NCBI RefSeq assembly: GCF_964340395.1
Contig: NC_135565.1
Span: 1,330,001-1,387,500 of the forward strand
Source: Glandiceps talaboti
Taxonomy: Eukaryota > Hemichordata > Enteropneusta > Spengelidae
Reading direction: 5' to 3'
DNA length: 57,500 nt
The notes beneath the pieces were generated by a model. It saw only the letters and a list, made by a program, of their open reading frames with translations, was not told the DNA's origin and made no database searches. Every line of letters begins with the position of its first letter. Position 1 is the stretch's first letter. A program made the translations under genes and the position numbers. Positions 40,043-52,595 of the stretch are shown here, one piece after another.

Positions 40043-40108
40043 GTGTGACGTCAAAGTATAGTAATATGAAAAGTATGGCATTCATATTACTATACTTTGA
40101 TGTCACAC
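40043..40108. repeat. Near-perfect 27-bp inverted repeat upstream of exon 5
   Basis: The left arm 40043-40069 and right arm 40082-40108 are reverse complements with one mismatch (GTGTGACGTCAAAG against GTGTGACATCAAAG, then TATAGTAATATGA in both), around a 12-base loop. In pre-mRNA this would be a stable hairpin about 90 bases before the acceptor. It could be a tiny MITE or a structural element. Confidence 0.85.
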
Positions 40109-40199
40109 CCTGGGAATATGGGGGTCTATGTATATAATAATTGCTATAATTGATATTAGTTCTCGTTAATGTCAAATCACAATCTGTCTTTAATTTCAG

Positions 40200-40628
40200 A
40201 TCAGGTAGAAGCAACCTCCATCGGTCTTGCGGTAAATGTCGTTGCAAACCTTGACGTCATCATGGGGTCAAATAAGACTTTCAATTTTGACGTTACCATA
40301 GCAACTGGTCCTGATAGTGCCAATTTCATTGGTGAAACCAATATGACAATGGGTATGAATGTATCTCTTGCAGCAGTTAACGACACAACGATACCCCAAG
40401 CAAGTGACAAACTAACAAACAATTTGGTGACAATACGGGATAACACTGTGATAACAATCAATAATGTTATCTTCTCTCAGTACAATCTGAATAACTATAG
40501 CTGCCAACAATATTTATATGTGTGTGTTGATGTGTATCCGATTAAAGACGAACTTCCCTATGAATGGAAATGGTGGTCAGGACAACCTTTCATCGCTGCA
40601 TGTATTGAGTTAAACTCTACCTGCACTG
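40200..40628 (+). CDS. Exon 5: extracellular repeat domain D3, heavily sequon-bearing
   Basis: A 429-base symmetric exon (143 codons, residues 383-525), acceptor TTTAATTTCAG, donor G|GTAAGATT. Third domain copy: opening motif [20 protein letters not shown], then a [12 protein letters not shown] block, [17 protein letters not shown]-x6-C-V-D-V, a Y-E-W-K-W-W cluster, and C-I-E-x4-C. The last cysteine pair is spaced one residue wider than in the other copies. It has six N-glycosylation sequons (NKT, NMT, NVS, NDT, NYS, NST), against one to three in the others, so this domain would be the most heavily glycosylated. A 27-bp inverted repeat ends about 90 bases before the acceptor. A (TCTG)n microsatellite starts about 60 bases after the donor. 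Confidence 0.86.
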
Positions 40629-40659
40629 GTAAGATTTCTTTTTAGCACAGCTAAACTGA

Positions 40660-40691
40660 GATTCCGAAATGCTATAGGCATGGCAAAGCAA

Positions 40692-40775
<84 letters not shown>

Positions 40776-40806
40776 GTCTGTCTGTCTGTCTATGTCTGTC
40801 TGTCTG

Positions 40807-40859
<53 letters not shown>

Positions 40860-41005
40860 GCCCGTCCATATTCGTTTGGGTGTCTATTGTTCACAGCAAA
40901 ATGATCGCACCACGGATGTGTTATTTGGGGTAAAACATGATTTTTAGCACAACTTAACTGATAAGCTTCAGTAGTGCTCTAGGCATGGTGTGGTGTCTGT
41001 CCATT

Positions 41006-41044
<39 letters not shown>

Positions 41045-42250
41045 ACGACTGAAACTAAAAAAACTGTCAGACCATTTGCCACGGTATTTGATGGGGACAT
41101 TACATTTGGTGTCTAGTTAGGAAATTGTACAAAGCAAAATGATCGCATCACTGGTGTGAGGTTTGGGTCAAAAAATGTCATTGGCGGTCCTATAACTTTT
41201 AATTCAAAAACCACTGGGAAGATTGGTCTGAAATATGATGGGGAACGTTCTTAGGGGTGTGCCGATTAAGCTTTGTTCATGACATGATGATTTCATCAGT
41301 AATATGCAAATTAGGGCTAAACATGTTCATTTGTGGTCAAAACTCCTTAATTCCAAAACTTCTGTGCAGATTGGGCTGAAATTTAACAGGGATGCATCTG
41401 TGGGTGTATAGATGAAGAAGTATTAGGTATATAATGGTCTCATCAGTAATATGCAAATTAGATGTACAAATGTACAAGATTTTAAACTTTTTCTTCTTGA
41501 TTATTCAGACTGAAATTTGGTGAGATGTTTCTAGAAGTGTTCGTATTCTGCAGATTCTGTCCCAAAACATTTCGGCACCATTAACCCTAGCAACCATGAC
41601 TATACACTCTTAGCAACAATCAAATACCAGTATATTTTTGCTAAAATAACATCATCTGGTAGGCATGCAAACATGCCTAGCAGCAAAACCACGCCCATAG
41701 CAACAGCCAAATGATCACATCATTGCAAAGATAACATGGATTACTAGACAAGTAAATAAACATTCAAAAAATGTATGTAAATATGCCTAGCAACAAGACC
41801 ACGCCCATAGCAACAACCAAATGATCACATATATTGTAACGATAACAGAGATTAATAGACAAATGAATAAATATTCAAAAAATGTATACAAATGTAGCTA
41901 ACAACAAGACCACACCAGCCATATGATGATGTATATCTCTTTATGGTGAGAATTCATACTTAAAATTCAACATAATTTGGTAAATACTTCAAACATAATT
42001 AATCACTCATTCCCTGATGTAGCTGTTAGTTTTAATGACTCATTTGCATAATTAATGATGTTTCAGTAATTAGGCTATATCTAAAAAGAATTTGCTCTTT
42101 AAATTCTATTCAATTTGGTACATACTTCAAACAAAATATATCACATATGTGCTGTTGCATTCGAACAATTATTGTGTGTAAGAGTGAAAATCTAAAACCG
42201 TTTCCCTTACACAAGGCATTCAGTTTAAATCTGGTTCATCAATAATTTCT
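40660..42250. repeat. Intron 5 dispersed repeats with (TCTG)n
   Basis: ATGCTATAGGCATGGCAAAG is followed by a long (TCTG)n (40693-40860). A second start, AGTAGTGCTCTAGGCATGG, is followed by (GT)n (41010-41043) and CACGCCCATAGCAAC-bearing units (to about 41920). Then come AATTAATGATGTTTCAGTAA units and GGCATTCAGTTTAAATCTGG (about 42215), the latter matching the centre of the foldback element at 54650-57086. Confidence 0.68.
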
Positions 42251-43374
42251 AATTTTGAATGTCCAATACAATTACTATATCAACCATCAGTAAAGTTTGG
42301 TTGAAAATGCAATCAAAATCAAAATCTATGTATTTTTTTCAGTGAGGTTGTATACACTGTAGGTGATAAGTGTTTAGGTTGTTTGAACGTTTGAACTTAT
42401 TACATGTAGGTGATAAGTGTTTAGGTTGTTTGAACGTTTGAACTTATTACATAACTATACCTTCAGAGACAAGTAATACAAATTTCATTAAAAAATCTGA
42501 TCAAACGCATTTTAATTTTTGCAAAATAAAAAAGAATTGTGTTTCTGATAAGCTGACTGGCCTTACTTTAAGTCGTCTATCGTAAATATTGATTGACCAT
42601 TTAGAACAAAACAACAAATATTTGTCTTTTTGACCTTCATGCAAGTCTGTTTTCTTTCCCCAGTGATACTTATCACAGAATGGATAATCTAACCAACATT
42701 CATTTAGTTTTTGATTTTTCAAAATTAAAAACAAATGGAAATTAAGGTAAAGATAAAATAAAATATAAAATAAAATAAAATTCCGACCTACCTATCCTAT
42801 TTTCTGAGGTCATGTTGTCAAAAAACACAAGTTTGATTTTTTCCGCATTAAAAGAAAATACAAAGAGCTGTTTAAAAATCTGCTTCGATGAAGGTATATT
42901 AATATTTTGTTTTTGTATGTTAAAATAAGCTTGTCTATCCATATTACTATTTGTAACTTGCACTCATCGAAATAATTATTTTATGACAAATTTATTTGGA
43001 CAATTGAAAATAGAATTCGTACACTAAACCTATAATGTTTCTTACAAAATGTAAGGTTTCCAAATGGACACCTATTTAGCAATGGAAATTCAACTAATTT
43101 AGATGTTTCATGCTATATGCAACGGAAAGCTAATGGAAACTCTTTAGGTTTCGGAAAGCTAACTTTTCAGGATACAACCTAAGCTAAAGAATTCTTATGT
43201 CAGGTTTCCTTTGCCTAAAACTTACTAAGTTAGTGAACACCTATAGCAGACTGTTCAGTTTGGTGGCGTCACACCAATGTAATTGTTAATAAACATTTTT
43301 AGCATTACCTTTCATATCAGATCAACAGGGAGGTCAATCCAAACACACAAATGTACAAGTCAATGATAAATATG
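42251..43374. other. Intron 5 spacer
   Basis: A roughly 50-bp sequence (GTAGGTGATAAGTGTTTAGG…) is directly duplicated at about 42358-42456. The rest is AT-rich with short minus-strand frames lacking motifs. Confidence 0.45.
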
Positions 43375-44229
43375 AGGCCTAAAAAAAGTGGTGTGGTTCC
43401 GGTTGCACGACCCCACCTAGATTTTCACTGCCGACCCTAAAATATTTTTTTATGTAATTGAGAAAAAAAGAATAAAATTGCGAAAATTGTAAAGTCTCGT
43501 GAGAAATAGTGATATTTAATTATATTCGGGACGCTATCGCTATCAGACCGGACCTTAACTGTGCCATGCCAGTAGAACTGTCCTATTATGGTGCTGGCAT
43601 CGGACGTAAGGGCATTTCTGTGGCACTGGTATTGAGGAGCGGAAACTGACATTAATTTAAAAAAAGACATATAAAACTGTTCTCAAATCTGTAATGACGT
43701 AATGGCTGTAAATCTGTAAAACCCAATAATACAGAAACCATGTGGAAAACAACAGAAAACGTAACTACCTGAACTAGACACTCACACATGGAAAACAAAT
43801 ATTTTTTTTTTAAAAATGAGCGTAACCGGAACCACGCAGTTCTTTTTGTTTGGCCTTAGACATAATAAAAACGATTGTTTGGTTCTGATTATGCTCAATT
43901 TTACAATAGGTGGGGTAGCTAGATTTTTTATTTTATTTTATTTTATTTTTTCTATGTGAGTGTCTAGTTCAGGTTTTCCATTGTTTTCCAAATGGTCTCT
44001 GTGTTGTTTATTCTTCCTATCAGATGTACAGCCATTACTAGATTGGAAGAACATGGTTTTGTTTTGTCTTTTTGAGTTGATGTTAGTTTCCGCATCCACT
44101 GTTTCTTGTGAGACTTCACAATTTTTGCGATTTTTTTTTCTCGAATAGGTAAAAAAAAGTTTAGGGTCGGCAGTGAACAGCTAGGTTGTGTCGGGTAACC
44201 GGAACCAAACAATTATTTTTTTAGGCCTT
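43375..44229. mobile_element. Foldback element with long inverted arms
   Basis: The left end AGGCCTAAAAAAAGTGGTGT… carries GGTTCCGGTTGCACGAC and TTCACTGCCGACCCTAAA. The reverse complement of the right end reads AAGGCCTAAAAAAATAATTG… with GGTTCCGGTTACCCGAC and TTCACTGCCGACCCTAAA. Complementarity continues inward (CCTGAACTAGACACTCAC near 43770, its complement near 43957), so each arm is roughly 400 bp around a centre of about 170 bp that contains (TTTTA)n. No coding capacity. Confidence 0.7.
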
Positions 44230-44501
44230 ATGTTTAACTTTTTAATTATTTCATTTACTGAATTTAATTATCATTTTTATTGTTTTAACCAATATTAATC
44301 ATCAACTATTCAAAGTCTTGTATCAGATTCATGAAGCAAGGTGTTGTTTCTCTTGACAACACATGCAGCAATATCACAACTAACCGTATATTTGTTATAC
44401 TATATGTAATGTTGTAACACAGTACATTGACATAACAGTTGTATGTGATAGCAATTTCCTTAAGTTATTAGCAAAATAGCCGTATGATAGCACATTCTGT
44501 T

Positions 44502-44504
<3 letters not shown>

Positions 44505-44562
<58 letters not shown>

Positions 44563-44596
44563 AGAGACACAAAGATATGCACATACATACACACAT

Positions 44597-44631
<35 letters not shown>

Positions 44632-44706
44632 AACAAACAAACAAACAAACAAACAAACAAACAAACAAACAAACAAACAAACAAACAAACAAACAAACAA
44701 ACAAAA
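44505..44706. repeat. (CA)n/(CAGA)n/(CAAA)n compound microsatellite
   Basis: A CA run to about 44557, a short interrupted part, CAGA repeats (44596-44627) and CAAA repeats to 44705, ending about 90 bases before exon 6. Confidence 0.98.
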
Positions 44707-44796
44707 AATCATGGTAGAAGTTATACTTTCTTTGTTATCATATACACAACTTGTGGAGTATTTTGGTTTTTCAGCAATATTTATCCTTGGTTTCAG

Positions 44797-45228
44797 TTCA
44801 ACTGACACTTTCTGACACAGTGCCGTCAACGCTCACTGGTTCTCTAGTAGACATCGTCATGGGCGTCCCTAACACGTTCCCCTTGACTGTTTCCATAACA
44901 ACCGATAGTTACAGTACTGGTAAAATCGAAGGAGATGTGGAATCTCTGCTGCTAATTGATGCTTTCCTGGCCATTTTAAACAACGGAAATTATGACAAGT
45001 TAGACAGTAACAACGTAACCATCACATCTCCCAATATTAACTTTTTTGCCGGGGCAACCTCTTCCGTCGACATATCGCTTGATGTAGATGCTTCTAATTA
45101 TGTATGTGATGATGCCTCTCACCTGTGTGTAGATGTACACCCTAAACCTGAGTCTGGATGGTTTTGGTATGAATTATCCGTAAGTGGAACCCCTCATCGT
45201 GTATGTGTTCCTTTCATGTCCTGTAAAA
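44797..45228 (+). CDS. Exon 6: extracellular repeat domain D4
   Basis: A 432-base symmetric exon (144 codons, residues 526-669), acceptor TTGGTTTCAG, donor A|GTAAGTAA. Fourth domain copy: opening motif LTGSLVDIVMGVPNTFPLTV, a LLLIDAFLAIL block, a GATSSVDISLDVDASNYV block, C-x6-C-V-D-V-H-P, a G-W-F-W pair and V-C-V-P-x2-S-C. Length and block order match D2 almost exactly. There is one clear sequon (NVT). The upstream flank holds CA, CAGA and CAAA microsatellites and a foldback element. Thirty bases after the donor the 21-bp array begins. An upstream in-frame ATG inside the intron would extend the open frame, but splicing at 44796/44797 restores the frame with exon 5 and is preferred. Confidence 0.85.
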
Positions 45229-45257
45229 GTAAGTAAAAATTAATTAATCTCATTGAA

Positions 45258-47727
45258 ACATCACAGACAATACTTGTGACATCACAAACAGTACTTGTGA
45301 CATCACAGACAGTACTTGTGACATCACAGACAGTACTTGTGACATCACAGACAATATTTGAGACATCACAGACAGTACTTGTGACATCACAGACAATACT
45401 TGTGCATCACAGACAGTATTTGTATCATGACAGACTGTACTTGTGACATCACAGACAATACTTGTGACATCACAGACAGTACTTGTGATATCACAGACAA
45501 TACTTGTGACATCACAGACAATACTTGTGCATCACAGACAGTATTTGTATCATGACAGACTGTACTTGTGACATCACAGACAATACTTGTGACATCACAG
45601 ACAGTACTTGTGACATCACAGACATACTTGTGACATCAGACAATACTTGTGACATCACAGACAATACTTGTGGCATCACAGACATACTTGTGACATCAGA
45701 CAATACTTGTGACATCACAGACAGTACTTGTGACATCACAGACATACTTGTGACATCGAAGACAGCACTTGTGACATCACTGACAGTTCTTGTGACATCA
45801 CAGACAGTACTTGTGACATCGAAGACAGCACTTGTGACATCACTGACAGTACTTGTGACATCACAGACAGTACTTGTGACATCACAGACAGTACTTGTGA
45901 CGTCACAGACAGCACTTGTGACATCACAGACAGTATTTGTATCATGACAAACAGTACTTGTGACATCACAGACAGTACTTGTATCATGACAGACAGTACT
46001 TGTGACATCACAGACAGTATTTGTATCATGACAGACAGTACCTGTGACATCACAGACAGTACTTGTGACATCACAGACAGTACTTGTGACATCACAGACA
46101 GCACTTGTGACATCACAGACAGTATTTGTATCATGACAAACAGTACTTGTGACATCACAGGCAGTACTTTGACATCACATACAATCATTGTATAATGAGA
46201 AACAGTACTTGTGACAACACAGACAGTACTTGTGACATCACAGACAGTACTTGTAACATCACAGACAGTACTTGTGACATCAAAGACAATATTTGTAAAA
46301 TGACAGACAGTACTTGTGACATCACAGACAGTACTTGTGACATCACAGACAGTACATGTGACACCACAGACAGTACTAGTGACATCAGAGACAGTATTTG
46401 TATCATGACAAACAGTACTTGTGACATCACGAGCAGTACTTATGACATCACAGACGGTACTTTTGACATCACAGACAATACTTGTGACATCGAAGACAGC
46501 AATTGTGACATCACAGGCAGTACTTTGACATCACAGACAATCATTGTATAATGAGAAACAGTACTTTTGACAGCAAAGTCAGTATTTGTCCCATCACAGA
46601 CAGTACTTGTGACATTACAGACAGTACTTGTGACATCACAGACAGTATTTGTCCCATCACAGACAGTACTTGTGACATTACAGACAGTACTTGTGACATC
46701 ACAGACAGTAGTTGTGACATCACAGACAGTACTAATAAAACCACCGAAAGTACTTGTGACATCACAGACAGTACTACTAACATCACCGACTGTACCTGTG
46801 ACATCATGATCACCGACAGTACTTGTGACATCACAGACAGTACTACTAACATCACCGACTGTACCTGTGACATCATCATCACCGACAGTACTTGTGACAT
46901 CACAGACAGTATTACTAACATCACCGACTGTACCTGTGACATTATGATCACCGACAGTACTTGTGACATCACAGACAGTACTACTAACATCACCGACTGT
47001 ACCTGTGACATCATGATCACCGACAGTACTTGTGACATCACAGACAGTACTACTAAAATCACCGACTGTACCTGTGACATCATGATCACCGACAGTACTT
47101 GTGACATCACAGACAGTACTACTAACATCACAGCGAGTATTTATACTTTTGACTTTACCGACTGTACTTGTGACATCACAGACAGTACATGTGACATCAC
47201 AGACTGTACTTGTGACACCACAGAAAGTACTACTAACATCACAGACAGTAGTTGTGACATCATTGACAGTACTTTTGATATCACAGGCGGTACTTGTTGC
47301 ATTGCCGACAGCACACGTGACATCACAGACAGCACTTTTGGTATTACTGACAGTAATGGTTGCATTGCTGACAGTTCTTGTGACATCACAGACAGTTCTT
47401 GAGATATCGGACTGTACATATGACATCACAGACAGTAGTTGTTACATTACAGACAGTACTACTAACATCACTGATAGTATTTGTGACATCACCGACAGTA
47501 CTTTTGATATCATTGACTGTACTTGTGACATCACCAACAGTGTGTGACATCACCGACAGTACTTGTGACATTACAGACAATACTTTTGACATCACAGACA
47601 ATACTTGAGACATCACAGACAGTACTACTAACATCACCGACAGTACTTGTGACATCACAGACAGTTTTTGAGATATCGGACTGTACATACCGGTATGACA
47701 TCACAGACAGTACTTGTGACATAAGTA
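45258..47727. repeat. 21-bp minisatellite (about 117 units)
   Basis: Units contain ACATCACAGACAGTACTTGT. Longer composite units with ATCATGATCACCGACAGTAC and ACTACTAACATCACCGACTG appear between 46740 and 47120. Because 21 is divisible by three and the unit has no stop on either strand, all six frames stay open for long stretches (for example repeats of CDITDST on + and VLSVMSQ on -). None is called as a gene. The array starts 30 bases after the exon 6 donor. Confidence 0.95.
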
Positions 47728-47816
47728 TTAATTCATGACAGCTGAGAGTTCACGGTGACCTCGCAAAACATCAAAACTTAGCGAATATTAAAAAGTTGTA
47801 TTCTGTCATCCGTAAC

Positions 47817-50800
47817 AGTAGAATGTATTGATAATTATCCAGGTAGTAGAATGTATTGATAACTATCCAGGTAGTAGAATGTATTGATAACTATCCAGGT
47901 AGTAGAATGTATTGATAACTATCCAGGTAGTCGAATGTATTGATAACTATCCAAGTAGTAGAATGTATTGATAACTATCCAAGTAGTAGAATGTATTGAT
48001 AACTATCCAGGTAGTCGAATGTATTGATAACTATCCAGGTAGTCGAATGTATTGATAACTATCCAGGTAGTTGAATGTATTGATAACTATCCAGGTAGTA
48101 GAATGTATTGATAACTATCCAGGTAGTAGAATGTACTGATAACTATCCAGGTAGTAGAATGTATTGATAACTATCCAGGTAGTTGAATGTATTGATAACT
48201 ATCCAGGTAGTAGAATGTATTGATAACTATCCAGGTAGTTGAATGTATTGATAATTATCCAGGTAGTTGAATGTATTGATAATTATCCAAGTAGTAGAAT
48301 GTATTGATAACTATCCAAGTAGTCGAATGTATTGATAACTATCCAAGTAGTAGAATGTATTGATAACTATCCAGGTAGTAGAATGTATTGATAACTATCC
48401 AAGTAGTCGAATGTATTGATAACTATCCAAGTAGTAGAATGTATTGATAACTATCCAAGTAGTCGAATGTATTGATAACTATCCAAGTAGTCGAATGTAT
48501 TGATAACTATCCAAGTAGTCGAATGTATTGATAACTGTCCAGGTAGTAGAATGTATAGATAACTATCCAGGTAGTCGAATGTATTGATAACTATCCAAGT
48601 AGTAGAATGTATTGATAACTATCCAGGTAGTCGAATGTATTGATAACTATCCAGGTAGTCGAATGTATTGATAACTATCCAAGTAGTAGAATGTATTGAT
48701 AACTATCCAAGTAGTAGAAAGTATTGATAATTATCCAGGTAGTTGAATGTATTGATAACTATCCAAGTAGTAGAATGTACTGATAACTATCCAGGTAGTA
48801 GAATGTACTGATAACTATCCAGGTAGTCGAATGTACTGATAACTATCCAGGTAGTAGAATGTATTGATAACTATCCAGGTAGTCGAATGTATTGATAACT
48901 ATCCAGGTAGTCGAATGTACTGATAACTATCCAGGTAGTAGAATGTACTGATAACTATCCAGGTAATAGAATGTATTGATAACTATCCAGGTAGTCGAAT
49001 GTATTGATAACTATCCAGGTAGTAGAATATACTGATAACTATCCAGGTAGTCGAATGTACTGATAACTATCCAGGTAGTCGAATGTATTGATAACTATCC
49101 AGGTAGTAGAATGTATTGATAACTATCCAAGTAGTTGAATGTATTGATAACTATCCAGGTAGTAGAATGTATTGATAACTATCCAAGTAGTTGAATGTAT
49201 TGATAACTATCCAGGTAGTCGAATGTATTGATAACTATCCAGGTAGTAGAATGTATTGATAACTATCCAAGTAGTAGAATGTATTGATAACTATCCAAGT
49301 AGTAGAATGTATTGATAACTATCCAGGTAGTCGAATGTACTGATAACTATCCAGGTAGTAGAATGTATTGATAACTATCCAAGTAGTAGAATATATTGAT
49401 AGCTATCCAGGTAGTTGAATGTATTGATAATTATCCAGGTAGTTGAATGTATTGATAATTATCCAGGTAGTTGAATGTATTGATAACTATCCAAGTAGTA
49501 GAATGTATTGATAGCTATCCAGGTAGTAGAATGTATTGATAACTATCCAGGTAGTTGAATGTATTGATAACTATCCAAGTAGTAGAATGTATTGATAACT
49601 ATCCAGGTAGTAGAATGTATTGATAACTATCCAAGTAGTTGAATGTATTGATAACTATCCAGGTAGTAGAATGTATTGATAACTATCCAAGTAGTAGAAT
49701 GTATTGATAACTATCCAAGTAGTAGAATGTATTGATAACTATCCAGGTAGTCGAATGTACTGATAACTATCCAGGTAGTAGAATGTATTGATAACTATCC
49801 AAGTAGTAGAATATATTGATAACTATCCAGGTAGTTGAATGTATTGATAATTATCCAGGTAGTTGAATGTATTGATAATTATCCAGGTAGTTGAATGTAT
49901 TGATAACTATCCAGGTAGTAGAATATATTGATAACTATCCAAGTAGTAGAATGTATTGATAACTATCCAAGTAGTAGAATGTATTGATAACTATCCAAGT
50001 AGTTGAATGTATTGATAACTATCCAAGTAGTTGAATGTATCGATAACTATCCAAGTAGTTGAATGTATTGATAACTATCCAAGTAGTCGAATGTATTGAT
50101 AACTATCCAGGTAGTAGAATGTATTGATATCTATCCAGGTAGTAGAATGTATTGATAACTATCCAGGTAGTAGAATGTATTGATAACTATCCAGGTAGTT
50201 GAATGTATTGATAACTATCCAGGTAGTAGAATGTATTGATAACTATCCAAGTAGTCGAATGTATTGATAACTATCCAGGTAGTAGAATGTATTGATAACT
50301 ATCCAAGTAGTAGAATGTATTGATAACTATCCAAGTAGTAGAATGAATTGATAACTATCCAGGTAGTTGAATGTATTGATAACTATCCAGGTAGTAGAAT
50401 GTATTGATAACTATCCAGGTAGTAGAATGTATTGATAACTATCCAAGTAGTAGAATGTATTGATAACTATCCAGGTAGTTGAATGTATTGATAACTATCC
50501 AGGTAGTAGAATGTATTGATAACTATCCAGGTAGTTGAATGTATTGATAACTATCCAAGTAGTAGAATGTATTGATAACTATCCAATAGTCGAATGTATT
50601 GATAACTATCCAAGTAGTAGAATGTATTGATAACTATCCAGGTAGTAGAATGTATTGATAACTATCCAAGTAGTAGAATGTACTGATAACTATCCAAGTA
50701 GTCAAATGTATTGATAACTATCCAAGTAGTAGAATGTATTGATAACTATCCAGGTAGTCGAATGTATTGATAACTATCCAGGTAGTAGAATATATTGATA

Positions 50801-52545
50801 ACTATCCAAGTAGTAGAATGTATTGATAACTATCCAAGTAGTAGAATGTATTGATAACTATCCAGGTAGTAGAATGTATTGATAACTATCCAAGTAGTAG
50901 AATGTACTGATAACTATCCAAGTAGTCGAATGTATTGATAACTATCCAAGTAGTAGAATGTATTGATAACTATCCAGGTAGTAGAATGTATTGATAACTA
51001 TCCAAGTAGTAGAATGTATTGATAACTATCCAGGTAGTAGAATGTATTGATAACTATCCAGGTAGTAGAATGTATTGATAACTATCCAGGTAGTAGAATG
51101 TATTGATAACTATCCAGGTAGTAGAATGTATTGATAATTATCCAAGTAGTAGAATGTATTGATAACTATCCAAGTAGTTGAATGTATTGATAACTATCCA
51201 GGTAGTCGAATGTATTGATAATTATCCAAGTAGTAGAATGTATTGATAACTATCCAAGTAGTAGAATGTACTGATAACTATCCAGGTAGTTGAATGTATT
51301 GATAACTATCCAAGTAGTAGAATGTATTGATAACTATCCAGGTAGTCGAATGTATTGATAACTATCCAAGTAGTAGAATGTATTGATAACTATCCAAGTA
51401 GTCGAATGTATTGATAACTATCCAGGTAGTTGAATGTATTGATAACTATCCAGGTAGTCGAATGTATTGATAACTATCTAAGTAGTAGAATGTATTGATA
51501 ACTATCCAAGTAGTCGAATGTATTGATAACTATCCAAGTAGTTGAATGTATTGATAACTATCCAAGTAGTAGAATGTATTGATAACTATCCAGGTAGTAG
51601 AATATATTGATAACTATCCAGGTAGTAGAATGTATTGATAACTATCCAAGTAGTAGTAGAATGTATTGATAACTATCCAAGTAGTCGAATGTATTGATAA
51701 CTATCCAGGTAGTAGAATATATTGATAACTATCCAGGTAGTAGAATGTATTAATAATTATCCAGGTAGTAGAATGTATTGATAATTATCCAGGTAGTAGA
51801 ATGTATTGGTAACTATCCAAGTAGTTGAATGTATTGATAACTATCCAGGTAGTAGAATATATTGATAACTATCCAGGTAGTAGAATGTATTGATAATTAT
51901 CCAGGTAGTAGAATGTATCGATAATTATCCAGGTAGTAGAATGTATCGATAACTATCCAAGTAGTTGAATATATTGATAACTATCCAGGTAGTAGAATAT
52001 ATTGATAACTATCCAGGTAGTAGAATGTATTAATAATTATCCAGGTAGTAGAATGTATTGGTAACTATCCAAGTAGTTGAATGTATTGATAACTATCCAA
52101 GTAGTAGAATATATTGATAACTATCCAGGTAGTAGAATATATTGATAACTATCCAGGTAGTAGAATGTATTGATAATTATCCAGGTAGTAGAATGTATTG
52201 GTAACTATCCAGGTAGTTGAATGTATTGATAACTATCCAGGTAGTCGAATGTATTGATAACTATCCAAGTAGTAGAATGTATTGATAACTATCCAAGTAG
52301 TTGAATGTATTGATAACTATCCAGGTAGTAGAATGTATTGATAACTATCCAGGTAGTAGAATGTATTGATAACTATCCAGGTAGTAGAATGTACTGATAA
52401 CTATCCAGGTAGTAGAATGTATTGATAACTATCCAGGTAGTTGAATGTATTGATAACTATCCAGGTAGTAGAATGTATTGATAACAATCCAGGTAGTTGA
52501 ATGTATTGATAACTATCTAAGTAGTAGAATGTATCGATAACTGTA
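47817..52545. repeat. 28-bp minisatellite (about 169 units)
   Basis: Units contain GTAGTAGAATGTATTGATAA and CTATCCAG, with AGTAGT/AGTCG/AGTTG and CCAAG/CCAGG alternations. The array ends about 50 bases before the exon 7 acceptor and, with the 21-bp array, fills almost all of intron 6; only about 90 bases of unique sequence separate the two. Confidence 0.96.
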
Positions 52546-52595
52546 GCATAATAATAAACTGGGTTGTTATTTTTGTTATAACTTTCATGTTTCAG

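Noticed and set aside
44751-44796. Extending exon 6 upstream to the in-frame ATG
   Set aside because: The TTTCAG acceptor at 44791-44796 restores the frame with exon 5 and starts at the domain boundary; the upstream part looks intronic.
45525-47738. Overlapping frames of up to 329 codons on both strands (CDITDST, VTSQTVL, VLSVMSQ, VCDVTST repeats)
   Set aside because: 21-bp unit open in six frames; simultaneous openness on both strands indicates repeat composition, not coding.
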